64,000 nucleotides of DNA from Bacteroides sp. (lineage in GTDB: Bacteria; Bacteroidota; Bacteroidia; Bacteroidales; Bacteroidaceae). The stretch is taken from positions 186,001 to 250,000 of the forward strand of contig NZ_JAQVBV010000001.1 in NCBI RefSeq assembly GCF_028690125.1, read 5' to 3'. This document shows, in pieces, positions 28,556-37,688 of the stretch. A program made the position numbers and the translations under genes. Position 1 is the stretch's first letter; each line of letters opens with the position of its first letter. The notes under the pieces are model-generated. The model did not search any database. It saw only the letters and a list, made by a program, of their open reading frames with translations, and was not told where the DNA came from.

Positions 28556-30001
28556 CTATTTTTTCTTTATAAATCGATTAATAACAGGAATCTGGCTCAA
28601 TGGCAAATCTGTTTTGATGATATATGCTATAAACAATAACAAAAGTAGAGTACGGAAAGTCAGACGAAGTACTAAATTAGAGATAGATACCCATTCACCA
28701 ATAGCATACAATATCATCGCCAAACCCACATACAAGCCTATTGCACGCAGGTCATAATTAATCGGATATTTCTTCTGTCCTACAAAATAAGAGAGAAGCA
28801 TGGCAACCGCATAACCGGCAAAACCACCCCATGCGCAAGCCATATAGCCATATTCCGGTATAAATAGAATATTGATAAGTACTAGCACTGCACATCCTGT
28901 AAATGAGAAATAAGCTCCCCATTTTGTTTGGTCAATTAACTTATACCAGAAAGAGAGGTTAAAGTAAATACCCATAAAAATCTCAGCAACCATCACAATA
29001 GGTACAACTCTTAAACCTCCCCAATAATCAGGTTCCAAGATAAACTTCAATATATCGAGATAGAACATAACAGTCAGAAATGCAAGTAACGTAAAAATAA
29101 TAAAATATTTCATGGCTTTAGCATAGACCTCTTTATTATCTTTATCCCGACTCGCACCAAACACAAAAGGTTCATAAGCATAACGGAAAGCTTGAGTAAG
29201 CATCGCCATAATCATTGCAATTTTACTACATGCACTATATACGGCCAATTGTGACTCTGCCTTATCATGATCAGGATAGATGTACCCAAACATGATTTTA
29301 TCAGCTACCTGGTTCAGTATGCCTGCTACCCCTAATATCAAAATCGGATATGAATAGTTCAGCATTTTCTTAGCCAAAGCTTTATCGAATCCTCCCCTGA
29401 ATCTCAAATCAGGAATAAGCAGCACCATTACTATGGTAGTACATATCAAATTGAAGAGGAAAGCATAAAACACATCGCTACCTCCCATAATGACATAATA
29501 CGTCAGATTTAATAAGATGTTGAGGACGATAAAAAACATCTTTAAGGTTACAAACTTAATCGGGCGTTTTTTATATCGAAGGTAGGCAAAAGGTATACAC
29601 TGAAAAGCATCCATTGCCACTACCAGCAACATCATGCCAACATACCAGGGATGATCGCCAAATCCCATCATCACTGCTATGGGGTGAAGAAACAACATAC
29701 AACATACGACAAAAAGCAAAGAGGTACTTCCCACCATAATCAGTACAGTAGAATACACTTTCTCAGGTACCTCCGTCTCTTTATTTACAAAGCGGAAGAA
29801 AGTTGTCTCCATACCGTAGGTAAGAATGACCATCAAGAGGGCTGTCCAAGCATATACCACCGTGATGATTCCATATCCACCCGAAGCAGCGGACATTGCC
29901 GTCGCATAGATAGGAACTAATAAATAATTTAGAAATCGGCCAATGATACTACTGACTCCATAAAGTGCAGTATCTTTTACCAATGATTTAAGTCCAGCCA
30001 T
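28556..30001 (-). CDS. Polysaccharide/lipid-linked oligosaccharide flippase (MOP superfamily)
   Basis: A 481-residue membrane protein with 12-14 predicted helices. The N-terminus LVKDTALYGVSSIIGRFLNYLLVPIYA is the typical first segment of polysaccharide biosynthesis (RfbX/Wzx-like, MviN-related) exporters, and AYEPFVF plus WYKLIDQTKWG are family-like. It probably flips a lipid-linked glycan or polyprenyl-linked precursor across the inner membrane. It lies between an alpha/beta hydrolase and a DUF389 gene and not in a capsule locus, so the substrate cannot be guessed from neighbours. Confidence 0.88.
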   Translation of the reverse strand: MAGLKSLVKDTALYGVSSIIGRFLNYLLVPIYATAMSAASGGYGIITVVYAWTALLMVILTYGMETTFFRFVNKETEVPEKVYSTVLIMVGSTSLLFVVCCMLFLHPIAVMMGFGDHPWYVGMMLLVVAMDAFQCIPFAYLRYKKRPIKFVTLKMFFIVLNILLNLTYYVIMGGSDVFYAFLFNLICTTIVMVLLIPDLRFRGGFDKALAKKMLNYSYPILILGVAGILNQVADKIMFGYIYPDHDKAESQLAVYSACSKIAMIMAMLTQAFRYAYEPFVFGASRDKDNKEVYAKAMKYFIIFTLLAFLTVMFYLDILKFILEPDYWGGLRVVPIVMVAEIFMGIYFNLSFWYKLIDQTKWGAYFSFTGCAVLVLINILFIPEYGYMACAWGGFAGYAVAMLLSYFVGQKKYPINYDLRAIGLYVGLAMILYAIGEWVSISNLVLRLTFRTLLLLLFIAYIIKTDLPLSQIPVINRFIKKK

Positions 30002-30032
30002 GTTTACTTGTGATTAGTATCAAGAATCAATG

Positions 30033-30815
30033 TTATTTCTTTTGTTTAAACAGCCACTCCATAAATCCGGGATAATTGAATGCCGAATCCCAACTGTTAT
30101 GACCGCAACCGGGAAACTCAATATATTCGACATCGGCTCCAACAGCTTTCAATGCCTTATATGCACCGCGAGAACCTTCCACAGTCACCACGTCATCTGC
30201 ATCTCCATGGAAAATGCGGAACTTGATATCCTTTGCTGCCGATAAACGGTCGGGATTTACAGTGCCACAAATAGGAATAGCGGCAGTAAATATCTCCGGA
30301 TAGCGGGAAACCATATCAAATGTTCCCATTGCCCCCATCGAAAGACCTACGATATAAATTCTCTTTTTATCAATTTCCGGCATGGAAAGATAAGAATCGA
30401 GTAATTCTTTAACCGCCCGAAATATGGGATTCATCTGTTGTTCAACGGGCATATTGGAAGGAATAAAAGATTTAGGACGCTCAATATACCCCCAATACTT
30501 ACCCTCCGGACATTGTGGAATTAGTACGAAAGCTGGATATTTGTCCCTATTCACCGGATTTAAAAACATCTGTCCTCCATGAATCAATTGTCTTTCATTA
30601 TCATGTCCTCTTTCGCCTGCTCCATGAAGAAACAGCACTAACGGATATTTTTTGCCGGGTTTCACCGGTTCGGGACGAAGTAAACGATAAGGTAAGGAAT
30701 CTCCTTGGGTGGAGACAAATACTTCTTTCGCATAGACTTCTTTTCCATAGCTCTGTTGAGCTGATAAAAAGATACTCGAAAAAAGGAAAACGATGAAAGC
30801 ACTCCATTGTTTCAT
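30033..30815 (-). CDS. Secreted alpha/beta-hydrolase (prolyl-oligopeptidase/esterase-like)
   Basis: A 260-residue protein with a signal peptide (1-19, ending FLSAQ). The alpha/beta-hydrolase fold is evident: oxyanion segment LVLFLHGAGERG, nucleophile elbow GLSMGAMG with Ser159, acid in HGDADDVV and histidine in GCGHNSWD. Similar proteins are annotated as phospholipase/carboxylesterase or prolyl oligopeptidase-like and may deacylate glycans or xenobiotic esters. It is separated by 37 bases from ruvB upstream and 31 from the flippase downstream, so it is most likely in the same transcript. Confidence 0.87.
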   Translation of the reverse strand: MKQWSAFIVFLFSSIFLSAQQSYGKEVYAKEVFVSTQGDSLPYRLLRPEPVKPGKKYPLVLFLHGAGERGHDNERQLIHGGQMFLNPVNRDKYPAFVLIPQCPEGKYWGYIERPKSFIPSNMPVEQQMNPIFRAVKELLDSYLSMPEIDKKRIYIVGLSMGAMGTFDMVSRYPEIFTAAIPICGTVNPDRLSAAKDIKFRIFHGDADDVVTVEGSRGAYKALKAVGADVEYIEFPGCGHNSWDSAFNYPGFMEWLFKQKK

Positions 30816-30852
30816 AATACATACAATTTAAAATGTTCTCAAATAGTCAATA

Positions 30853-31884
30853 TCAATCATTAAACAGCGCTTTCTGGCTGTTATAAAGACTTCTTCCCAA
30901 ATGTTTATAAGCCAGTTCCGTTACTTCACGCCCACGGGGAGTCCGTTTCATAAAACCTTCTTTTATCAGAAATGGTTCATATACTTCTTCAATGGTGCCT
31001 GCATCTTCACCTAAAGCCGTAGCAATGGTAGTTAGACCGACCGGACCTCCTTTAAACTTATCGATAATTGTACAAAGTATCTTATTATCGACCTCGTCCA
31101 ATCCATACTTATCAATATTCAGTGCTTCCAACGCATACTGGGCAATCTCAGTATCGATAGATCCGGAACCTTTAACCTGGGCAAAGTCACGTACCCGACG
31201 AAGTAAAGCATTGGCAATACGAGGTGTTCCACGACTCCGGGAAGCAATCTCGGATGCAGCAGGTACCGAACAAGGTACATTCAGGATAGAAGCAGAGCGA
31301 CGTATAATATTTCTCAAAACATCATCGTCATAATATTCCAAATGAAGATTGATACCGAAACGGGCACGGAGCGGTGCGGTTAATAGTCCGCTGCGAGTAG
31401 TTGCCCCAACCAAGGTAAAAGGATTCAGATCAATCTGAATGCTACGTGCCGAAGGACCTTTGTCGATCATGATATCGATACGGTAATCTTCCATGGCAGA
31501 GTACAGATACTCCTCGACCACAGGCGAAAGCCGGTGAATTTCGTCAATGAACAACACGTCGTTGGGTTCAAGGCTGGTGAGCACTCCCGCCAAATCTCCC
31601 GGTTTGTCGAGCACCGGTCCGGAAGTGACTTTAAAGCCTACTCCCAGCTCGTTAGCAATGATATTGGAGAGGGTTGTTTTTCCCAGTCCGGGAGGTCCAT
31701 GCAATAGGACGTGATCTAAGGCTTCCGCGCGCAAGCGTGCCGCTTTCACGAAAATGCGCAGGTTGTCCACCACTTTATCCTGTCCGCTGAAGTCCTCGAA
31801 ACTCAGCGGACGAAGCGCATTTTCAAAGTCACGTTCACGCGCGTTGAGTTTATGATCGCGTATATCAAAATTTTCCTGTTCCAT
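30853..31884 (-). CDS. ruvB: Holliday junction branch migration ATPase RuvB
   Basis: A 343-residue AAA+ motor that drives branch migration with RuvA during recombination repair. Near full length for the family. Walker [13 protein letters not shown], Walker [11 protein letters not shown], sensor 1 [11 protein letters not shown] and the arginine-finger region APLRARFG are intact; the C-terminal winged helix ends in [16 protein letters not shown]. First gene of a run of five minus-strand genes with gaps of 37, 31, 2 and 18 bases; a minus-strand TATCTTTG box at 31907-31914 supplies its promoter. ruvA and ruvC are not in this window. Confidence 0.98.
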   Translation of the reverse strand: MEQENFDIRDHKLNARERDFENALRPLSFEDFSGQDKVVDNLRIFVKAARLRAEALDHVLLHGPPGLGKTTLSNIIANELGVGFKVTSGPVLDKPGDLAGVLTSLEPNDVLFIDEIHRLSPVVEEYLYSAMEDYRIDIMIDKGPSARSIQIDLNPFTLVGATTRSGLLTAPLRARFGINLHLEYYDDDVLRNIIRRSASILNVPCSVPAASEIASRSRGTPRIANALLRRVRDFAQVKGSGSIDTEIAQYALEALNIDKYGLDEVDNKILCTIIDKFKGGPVGLTTIATALGEDAGTIEEVYEPFLIKEGFMKRTPRGREVTELAYKHLGRSLYNSQKALFND

Positions 31885-31906
31885 TCCTATGTCTCAATAT
31901 AGATGA

Positions 31907-31914
31907 CAAAGATA
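31907..31914 (-). promoter_or_regulatory. -7 promoter box (TATCTTTG on minus strand) for the ruvB-dpp7 run
   Basis: CAAAGATA on the plus strand, 23 bases upstream of the ruvB ATG. It probably drives the whole five-gene run down to dpp7. Confidence 0.6.
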
Positions 31915-31944
31915 GAAATTTGTGTTTACATATCGCACAAGAGA

Positions 31945-32011
31945 GAAGAAAAAAGAGGTTACCTGACAAAACGGTCCGGTGGATATTCCAAACCGTTTTG
32001 TCAGGTAACCT
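31945..32011 (-). terminator. Terminator of the calpain-like gene: perfect 20-bp stem
   Basis: 31956-31975 and 31992-32011 are exact reverse complements (20 bp) with a 16-base loop. Read on the minus strand the stem is followed by a T-rich stretch (CTCTTTTTTC), so it ends the calpain-like transcript just before the ruvB promoter. The stem is unusually long and perfect for a simple terminator. Confidence 0.8.
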
Positions 32012-32087
32012 TTGCCGACGAAGTCTCGCCGGCATACAGAGGAAAGCCTTGCTATCATGCAGACAAAGCCTATCTCGAAAAAGGAGA

Positions 32088-34130
32088 TTACTTTATCGGA
32101 GAAACCGGAGTGATTCTCTGCTCCTGAGGGGCATAATTGGGCGGGTAATAAGGCTCAAATATTCCACCTTCCTTAGAGTTTGCGGCAATACCCGGGTTGA
32201 TGATACGCAGGTCAATAGTGGAAGGCATCTGGCCTTCAAAGACATTCAGCACACCGTCACGTTTGCCGTTGGCATCGTAGCAGAACCCCCAAGGGTTACG
32301 CATACCGAACAGCGCAGTAGGATCAGCAGAGAACATCAGTGTCCATGCGTGTCCGGTGACGGTCTTTCCACTTCCATCGGGAGCCACCAGATCTCCCTTA
32401 TTGAATCCGCCTACCACGATTTTTCCTTCCATAAGAGAAGTCATCACAGCGCGTTGCAACTGCCACGGAGTTAGTTTTCCAGGAGCAAAACCAAAGCTGT
32501 CACCGTCTCCCGTAAACAACGGTGGTACGTGCTCGCTTCCTATACCTCCCGTATTCTTATTTACTTCAAAGATATAGTTCCACTTCATAATCGCTTTTTC
32601 AAGTACGGTAGCCCATGTGGCTTTGTTATCCTTACCGGTACAGCAGAACATCTCTCCGTTTTGACCTGCCAGGAACTTTGAAGATAAACAAACATTGATT
32701 GGCTTACCTTGCGGATCAAACATAGATACGGTGTAGGTATTGTTACCATTGTCCTGAATCAGACTTTGTACGAAGTCGGGATAGATATAAGCCATCGAAG
32801 CAAGTGCAGCTATAAGCGAACAATTACCAATGCCATGTTGGTTGGCATCAGCCGGGAGAGGCTTTCCGTAAGGGTAAAGAGTAACAGGGAATTCTTTCCA
32901 ATGTCCGTCCCATGCATAAACTTCATCTGACTCGTTCTCCGGATTGAGTAACCATCGACGGTCTTCCTCAGTAGTAACATGTCGGTTAGCATAGTGTCCA
33001 CCCATCGGGGTCAGATTGCTTCCCGAGTATCCACCTGCCAATCCCATCAGGTCGGTAATGTCGGGCACGTCTTTTAATGTCCATTCAGCTATTTGAGTAC
33101 AATCTCCTCCATTGTTTGCTTCTATTTCTAATTTGTAGTATTGGTAAGCCTCGTTGTTGTTGAATACGTAAATTTTATCCTTAAGCCTGTCACCGAAGTT
33201 CTGGTCCATCCGTTGGTCAATCATGTTCCAACTAGTTTTGTCGTTCGAACCGTATAGTTTCCATGCAGAAGGTGTATTCTTAGGATCATCTTCCGAAGAT
33301 GTCATTGAATAGTATTTGACAACCGTGCTTCTCTCACCTTCCCACAACAGATAGAAATGAGTATGCTTAGTTGTATAGTGGGTTCGGTTGTCTCCATCGG
33401 CTATATTACGCACCCACTGACCTTCCGGATAATCTGAGTATTGTGCAGTAAGCGTACCTACAGTAGGCATATTGGTGAAAAATTCATCAATTTTCACCGA
33501 ATGCGGTTCCTCCGGATGCAAGGAGACATTTTTGTATTTTAAGGTCCATTCGGCTATTTGCGTTGCACCGCCACCATTATTTCCAGTTATCTCCAGTTTA
33601 TAATAGCGATATTTCGCCTCGTTCTCAAACAAGAATTCTTTCACTTCTTGTCTATTACCAAATATCTGTCCGGTTTGTTCGTCAAGTGCAATCCATGTGG
33701 CATTGTCGTTAGAGCCTTTGAGCGCCCACGCTTTCGGATCATTGGCAGACGAACCGCTGCCTGCACACACCGTGTAGCAGTTGATGAGTAAACTCTTGTC
33801 GGCTTCATACATCACATAGAAATTGCTATGTTCTGTCTGATAATATGTATTCACCTTATTGTCTACCAGTTTGCCAATGTCCGATCCTACAGGAGAGTCA
33901 CCGTACTGAGCATAAATGGTACCCGAAGCAGGCATATTACGATTCGTATTTCCTATGCGTATACTCGCTCCATTTATTGGAGGCTCCCCTTCGTTTTTAC
34001 CATCATCTTCTTTGGAGCAACCTCCCGATGACATAACTAACACAAAGCATATCGCTCCAATCTCTATAGCTTTCAACGATCGCTCTAGAATGGCTTTCGG
34101 AAAGCCATCTCTCTTCATAGTAATTTTCAT
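32088..34130 (-). CDS. Surface lipoprotein with two discoidin-like domains and a calpain-type (C2) protease domain
   Basis: A 680-residue lipoprotein: hydrophobic segment 24-34, lipobox SSGGC followed by SKEDDG. Two tandem repeats of about 150 residues follow (roughly 55-200 and 210-355); each has a YYQTEHSNFYVMYE- or HYTTKHTHFYLLWE-like strand, WALKGSNDNATW or WKLYGSNDKTSW, and ends QIAEWTLK, as in F5/8-type discoidin folds. The C-terminal domain holds a calpain triad: Cys437 in GIGNCSLIAAL, His594 in TGHAWTL and Asn612 in MRNPWG. The Cys-His spacing of 157 equals that of mammalian calpain 1. It is likely an extracellular cysteine protease. Monocistronic. Confidence 0.85.
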   Translation of the reverse strand: MKITMKRDGFPKAILERSLKAIEIGAICFVLVMSSGGCSKEDDGKNEGEPPINGASIRIGNTNRNMPASGTIYAQYGDSPVGSDIGKLVDNKVNTYYQTEHSNFYVMYEADKSLLINCYTVCAGSGSSANDPKAWALKGSNDNATWIALDEQTGQIFGNRQEVKEFLFENEAKYRYYKLEITGNNGGGATQIAEWTLKYKNVSLHPEEPHSVKIDEFFTNMPTVGTLTAQYSDYPEGQWVRNIADGDNRTHYTTKHTHFYLLWEGERSTVVKYYSMTSSEDDPKNTPSAWKLYGSNDKTSWNMIDQRMDQNFGDRLKDKIYVFNNNEAYQYYKLEIEANNGGDCTQIAEWTLKDVPDITDLMGLAGGYSGSNLTPMGGHYANRHVTTEEDRRWLLNPENESDEVYAWDGHWKEFPVTLYPYGKPLPADANQHGIGNCSLIAALASMAYIYPDFVQSLIQDNGNNTYTVSMFDPQGKPINVCLSSKFLAGQNGEMFCCTGKDNKATWATVLEKAIMKWNYIFEVNKNTGGIGSEHVPPLFTGDGDSFGFAPGKLTPWQLQRAVMTSLMEGKIVVGGFNKGDLVAPDGSGKTVTGHAWTLMFSADPTALFGMRNPWGFCYDANGKRDGVLNVFEGQMPSTIDLRIINPGIAANSKEGGIFEPYYPPNYAPQEQRITPVSPIK

Positions 34131-34568
34131 GTTCTTTTTTTAATAGTTAACAATTGGTTTTATCCGTATTTTAAAGTATGTTTTTGCAAACATAAAGAAA
34201 AGATTAAGAACATCCAAAAAATAAAGGCTATTTCAAACGCCAGAACTAAAAAACAGAGAATCAACTGGAGACCGGCCGTTTTTCAAATGGATATCGATTC
34301 CTGTATACACATTTATAATCTAAAATTTAAGACGTTACTTTGCTTATGCATAAAATCAAAGCTAATTTTTAACGTCATACAAAATTAACAATTCTCTTGA
34401 CTTATGCATGCTATTGTAAACGCATTACAGGTATAAGAACTAAATGCCATTTCCCAATGCCCCTTCGGTAAGCTAATCATAAATCGCCTACTAAAGCATC
34501 TTCCTTTCTAGTTTATTTGAAACCTTATAACTACTTTTGCATCCGTCTATCACATACAAGTAAAGATT
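34131..34568. promoter_or_regulatory. Divergent promoter region (boxes at 34187-34194 minus and 34532-34539 plus)
   Basis: CAAACATA at 34187 reads TATGTTTG on the minus strand (calpain-like gene); TACTTTTG at 34532 serves the plus-strand gene 30 bases on. Between them, GACGTTA (34331) pairs with TAACGTC (34370) around an inner CTTTG/CAAAG pair, a nested hairpin. CTTATGCAT occurs at 34343 and 34401. No gene is seen. Confidence 0.45.
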
Positions 34569-35801
34569 ATGGTTCTAAATTATATTTGGATAGCCTTTTT
34601 TGTCATAGCCTTTGTAATCGCCCTCGTAAAAGTCATTTTCTTGGGAGATACGGAAATATTCACCGCCATCATGAACTCCACGTTCGACTCCTCGAAAACG
34701 GCCTTCGAGATTTCATTAGGGCTGACCGGAGTATTGGCTCTTTGGCTCGGCATTATGAAGATCGGAGAGAACAGTGGCCTGATAAATTCGCTGGCACGTT
34801 TCCTAAGTCCGGTGCTCTGCCGGCTATTCCCGGAGATTCCCAAGGGACATCCTGTTCTGGGATCTATCTTTATGAATATGTCCGCCAATATGCTGGGACT
34901 GGACAACGCTGCCACGCCGATGGGACTGAAAGCCATGAAAGAGCTACAAGAACTGAACCCGCGAAAAGACACAGCTTCTAATCCAATGATTATGTTTCTG
35001 GTTATCAACACATCCGGACTCATCATTATCCCGATCAGTATTATGGTCTACCGCGCGCAGATGGGAGCTGCACAACCAACAGATGTATTTATTCCTATTT
35101 TGTTGAGTACATTCATTTCTACTCTAGTAGGAGTTATTGCAGTCAGCATCGCTCAAAAGATAAATCTAATCAATAAACCGATTTTGATATTAATGGGAAT
35201 TATCTGTCTTTTTTTCTCAGGACTGATTTATCTGTTTCTTAACATCTCACGTGAAGAAATGGGAACTTATTCCACATTGATCGCCAATATCATCTTATTC
35301 AGCGTTATCATTGTATTCATCCTGACAGGAATCAGAAAAAAAATCAATGTATATGATTCTTTTGTTGAAGGTGCCAAAGAGGGATTCACTACAGCTGTAC
35401 GTATCATTCCTTACTTGGTTGCGTTTCTCGTTGGCATTGCAATATTCCGTACTTCAGGGGCGATGGACTATCTGGTAGGAGGTATCGGATCCTTGGTTGC
35501 CTTATGCGGAATTGATACAAGTTTTGTTGGAGCTCTTCCTACTGCATTAATGAAATCACTCAGTGGTAGTGGTGCAAATGGATTAATGATCGACACCATG
35601 AAAGAAACCGGTCCTGATTCATTTGTCGGTAGAATGAGCTGTGTAGTACGAGGAGCTTCGGATACAACATTTTATATCCTCGCAGTCTACTTCGGCAGCG
35701 TAGGAATTAGCAAAACCCGAAATGCAGTTACTTGCGGCTTAATTGCAGACTTTTCCGGGATTATAGCCGCTATATTAATCAGTTATTTATTCTTTTTTTA
35801 A
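34569..35801 (+). CDS. Nucleoside-recognition (Gate) domain membrane protein, SpmA-SpmB fusion type
   Basis: A 410-residue inner-membrane protein with about ten helices. Two Gate/nucleoside-recognition domains are fused: the first carries GLTGVLALWLGIMKIGE and NMSANMLGLDNAATPMGLKAM, matching spore maturation protein A; the second carries VEGAKEGFTTAVRIIPYLVAFLVG, MKSLSGSGANGLM and VRGASDTTFYILAVYFGSVG, matching spore maturation protein B. Bacteroides does not sporulate, so a transport role for a nucleoside-like or other small solute is more likely; the family's substrate is not established. Fifteen bases precede ybeY, suggesting one transcript. Confidence 0.9.
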   Translation: MVLNYIWIAFFVIAFVIALVKVIFLGDTEIFTAIMNSTFDSSKTAFEISLGLTGVLALWLGIMKIGENSGLINSLARFLSPVLCRLFPEIPKGHPVLGSIFMNMSANMLGLDNAATPMGLKAMKELQELNPRKDTASNPMIMFLVINTSGLIIIPISIMVYRAQMGAAQPTDVFIPILLSTFISTLVGVIAVSIAQKINLINKPILILMGIICLFFSGLIYLFLNISREEMGTYSTLIANIILFSVIIVFILTGIRKKINVYDSFVEGAKEGFTTAVRIIPYLVAFLVGIAIFRTSGAMDYLVGGIGSLVALCGIDTSFVGALPTALMKSLSGSGANGLMIDTMKETGPDSFVGRMSCVVRGASDTTFYILAVYFGSVGISKTRNAVTCGLIADFSGIIAAILISYLFFF

Positions 35802-35815
35802 ATCAGATTTTTACG

Positions 35816-36229
35816 ATGGCTGTAACTTATCAATCAGAAGGCATTAAAATGCCTGATATCAAAAAACGGGAAACAACAGAATGGATCAAAAAGGTAGCTG
35901 CTTCTTATGAAAAACGGCTAGGTGAGATAGCTTATATCTTCTGTTCGGATGAAAAGATTCTAGAGGTAAATCGGCAATATCTGCAACATGACTATTTCAC
36001 AGATATTATTACTTTCGACTATTGTGAAGGCAACCGCTTATCCGGTGATCTATTCATTAGTCTGGATACTATAAGAACCAATGCAGAACAGTTCAAAACT
36101 TCTTATGACGACGAGTTACATCGAGTAATCATTCACGGCATTCTCCACCTTTGTGGAATCAACGACAAAGGTCCGGGAGAAAGAGAAATTATGGAGGAAG
36201 CAGAGAATAAGGCATTAGCTATGAGATAG
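35816..36229 (+). CDS. ybeY: Endoribonuclease/rRNA maturation factor YbeY
   Basis: A 137-residue protein starting at ATG 35816; an upstream in-frame extension overlaps the previous gene and reads poorly. YbeY matures 16S rRNA 3' ends and takes part in ribosome quality control. Core motifs are SDEKILEVNRQYLQHDYFTDIITFDY and GDLFISLDTI. The metal motif reads HGILHLCGINDK, whereas the standard form is HGxLHLxGYDH: the third histidine ligand is Asp here. I recall this substitution as common in Bacteroidetes YbeY, so it is probably a lineage variant and not a defect. Confidence 0.93.
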   Translation: MAVTYQSEGIKMPDIKKRETTEWIKKVAASYEKRLGEIAYIFCSDEKILEVNRQYLQHDYFTDIITFDYCEGNRLSGDLFISLDTIRTNAEQFKTSYDDELHRVIIHGILHLCGINDKGPGEREIMEEAENKALAMR

Positions 36230-36777
36230 ACTAAGCCAGTCATCGATTCTAACATAATCAAACAAGTATTTATATCATTTAGACACAGATTCCACAATAT
36301 TACAGAAGTCTAGTTATTATAAAGTCCTGTAAACTTGCGGAATACGTATCTTCTTATTTTAGAACGCCCAAATAAGAAAATAAACACTTTGGGACAAGCC
36401 TGCATATATTTCAAAAAACTTATTGACATTGATTATTATCAGCCAGAGTCTTATTTTAAGTGACAGACTCTGATAATAGACTCTGGTAGTATTATCTCTC
36501 CCCTTTATGTCAAGCATAAAAAAACATTAGTTTCACCACATGAAACCAACATTCTACATATATTTTAATGCAAAAGCAAATCTCGTAAAAATGCTATCTT
36601 ATTGAACAAACCAGTTAATAGTAATCATATAAGACACCAAAACATAGTCAGACTATAAAATAGTACAGTTTTTCGATCCATATACAGTTAGTAAGAAACA
36701 CACACTATAAAAGAAAAGATTACAAAAGGATGGGGCATTAACTATGAGATAACATTTCATCGCAAAAGGAAAGCTAC
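36230..36777. other. Non-coding DNA after ybeY with interleaved inverted repeats (36431-36496)
   Basis: No ORF with recognisable content. TTATTATC (36433), CAGAGTCT (36444), AGACTCTG (36465), GATAATA (36472), AGACTCTGG (36478) and TATTATC (36490) form two sets of inverted repeats that interleave, so alternative hairpins are possible. TGGGGC near 36730 can pair with GCCCCA near 36799. Confidence 0.4.
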
Positions 36778-37071
36778 AAAAAAAGAGCGAATAACTCCGC
36801 CCCACTTTTAAAGAATCCCCCATAAATGGGATTCTTTATTTTTCATCTTTGTTTTCTTGTTACCTGAAAAACGACTCTTTTACTCTACTACCTAATAAAA
36901 ACTAACTTACTTCCTAAAAACTAATCTTAATCCAATCCTTAATTTAAACTAATATCTAATACGTTTTTTACCTTATTCTAAAACTTATACCTTATATTCT
37001 AATATTTATAATCTCATTCTAATACCAAAATTATTTATTATTTAAAACAAAACTTAAGTAGTTTCACAACT
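36778..37071 (-). ncRNA. Putative minus-strand small RNA, cytosine-poor, between ybeY and mnmG
   Basis: A minus-strand -7 box TAACTTTG (37078-37085) precedes a likely start near 37071. The RNA would open with a GTAGTT/AACTAC hairpin and continue with about 140 bases almost free of C (only one G in plus-strand 36885-37030), holding nine TTAG words. It would end in the hairpin AAGAATCCC/GGGATTCTT (36811-36836) and a weak GAG/CTC hairpin with seven U near 36780. There is no coding potential apart from a 12-codon ORF inside the hairpin. The hairpin also has a T-run on the plus strand, so direction is inferred mainly from the promoter. Confidence 0.35.
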
Positions 37072-37077
37072 ACGCTG

Positions 37078-37085
37078 CAAAGTTA
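37078..37085 (-). promoter_or_regulatory. -7 promoter box (TAACTTTG on minus strand) in the ybeY-mnmG gap
   Basis: CAAAGTTA on the plus strand. It points away from mnmG into non-coding DNA, which suggests an RNA gene. Confidence 0.45.
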
Positions 37086-37680
37086 TAATGGATTTAGAAA
37101 AGTGCAAGAGTTTATATACAAAAAAACTCTTTTCCATCTGTTTTTTTGATGTATATCAAGAGAAGTAAAAGGATTTTTCATCCTTGAAGAAGAATACGAA
37201 ATTTATGTCTTCTTCAGTCACCAATCCTCCAGAAAGTTTTCACACATCAACCAGAATTGTTCGTAAAAGCTTGGTTTTACATCATCCGACAATGTAACTT
37301 CATGTTCGCATACCCACTGATAAAAATAAAGATTCACACCATCACGAGAGATAAGTATAACGTACATTACCGTCGCCAATACTACATAGGAACCACCCAG
37401 AGCAACAAATTCAAACTTTCGCTCATGGGCTCGTATAATGATAATAAATTACATAAAGCATTTTCTAACTTTACTTCTAACAAAAAAGTAATAGAGGTGA
37501 GCATTATATAAACACCTTTGAGCTTGTTTTTATATCACCCCCCTGCTGACTTTCTTGTTTGTAACTATTCCAATCATCCTAAATACATAAAATTACAACG
37601 TTTTTTTATTCTTTAGGATTCTTACCTGTAATTTTAGGAAGCAAAAAGAGGCAGCAGATACAACTCTCGCAACTTTTCCG
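37086..37680. other. Non-coding DNA upstream of mnmG
   Basis: AT-rich, with a short palindrome AAGGATTTTTCATCCTT near 37169. A frame of 84 codons at 37257-37511 has no recognisable homology, biased composition and no promoter box, so it is not called. No perfect DnaA box (TTATNCACA) was found by eye. Confidence 0.4.
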
Positions 37681-37688
37681 TAACTTTG
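37681..37688 (+). promoter_or_regulatory. -7 promoter box (TAACTTTG) for mnmG
   Basis: TAACTTTG lies 24 bases before the mnmG ATG at 37713. It fits TAnnTTTG. Confidence 0.55.

Noticed and set aside
31903..32127. 74-codon plus-strand ORF across the ruvB-calpain gap
   Set aside because: It spans the long terminator palindrome and the end of the calpain-like gene on the other strand; no homology recognised.
36808..36846. Minus-strand 12-codon ORF (MKNKESHLWGIL) as a leader peptide
   Set aside because: It lies wholly inside the terminator-like hairpin, whose complementarity explains the sequence.
37257..37511. 84-codon ORF upstream of mnmG
   Set aside because: No recognisable domain, biased Lys/Asn/Tyr composition typical of AT-rich non-coding DNA, no promoter box.
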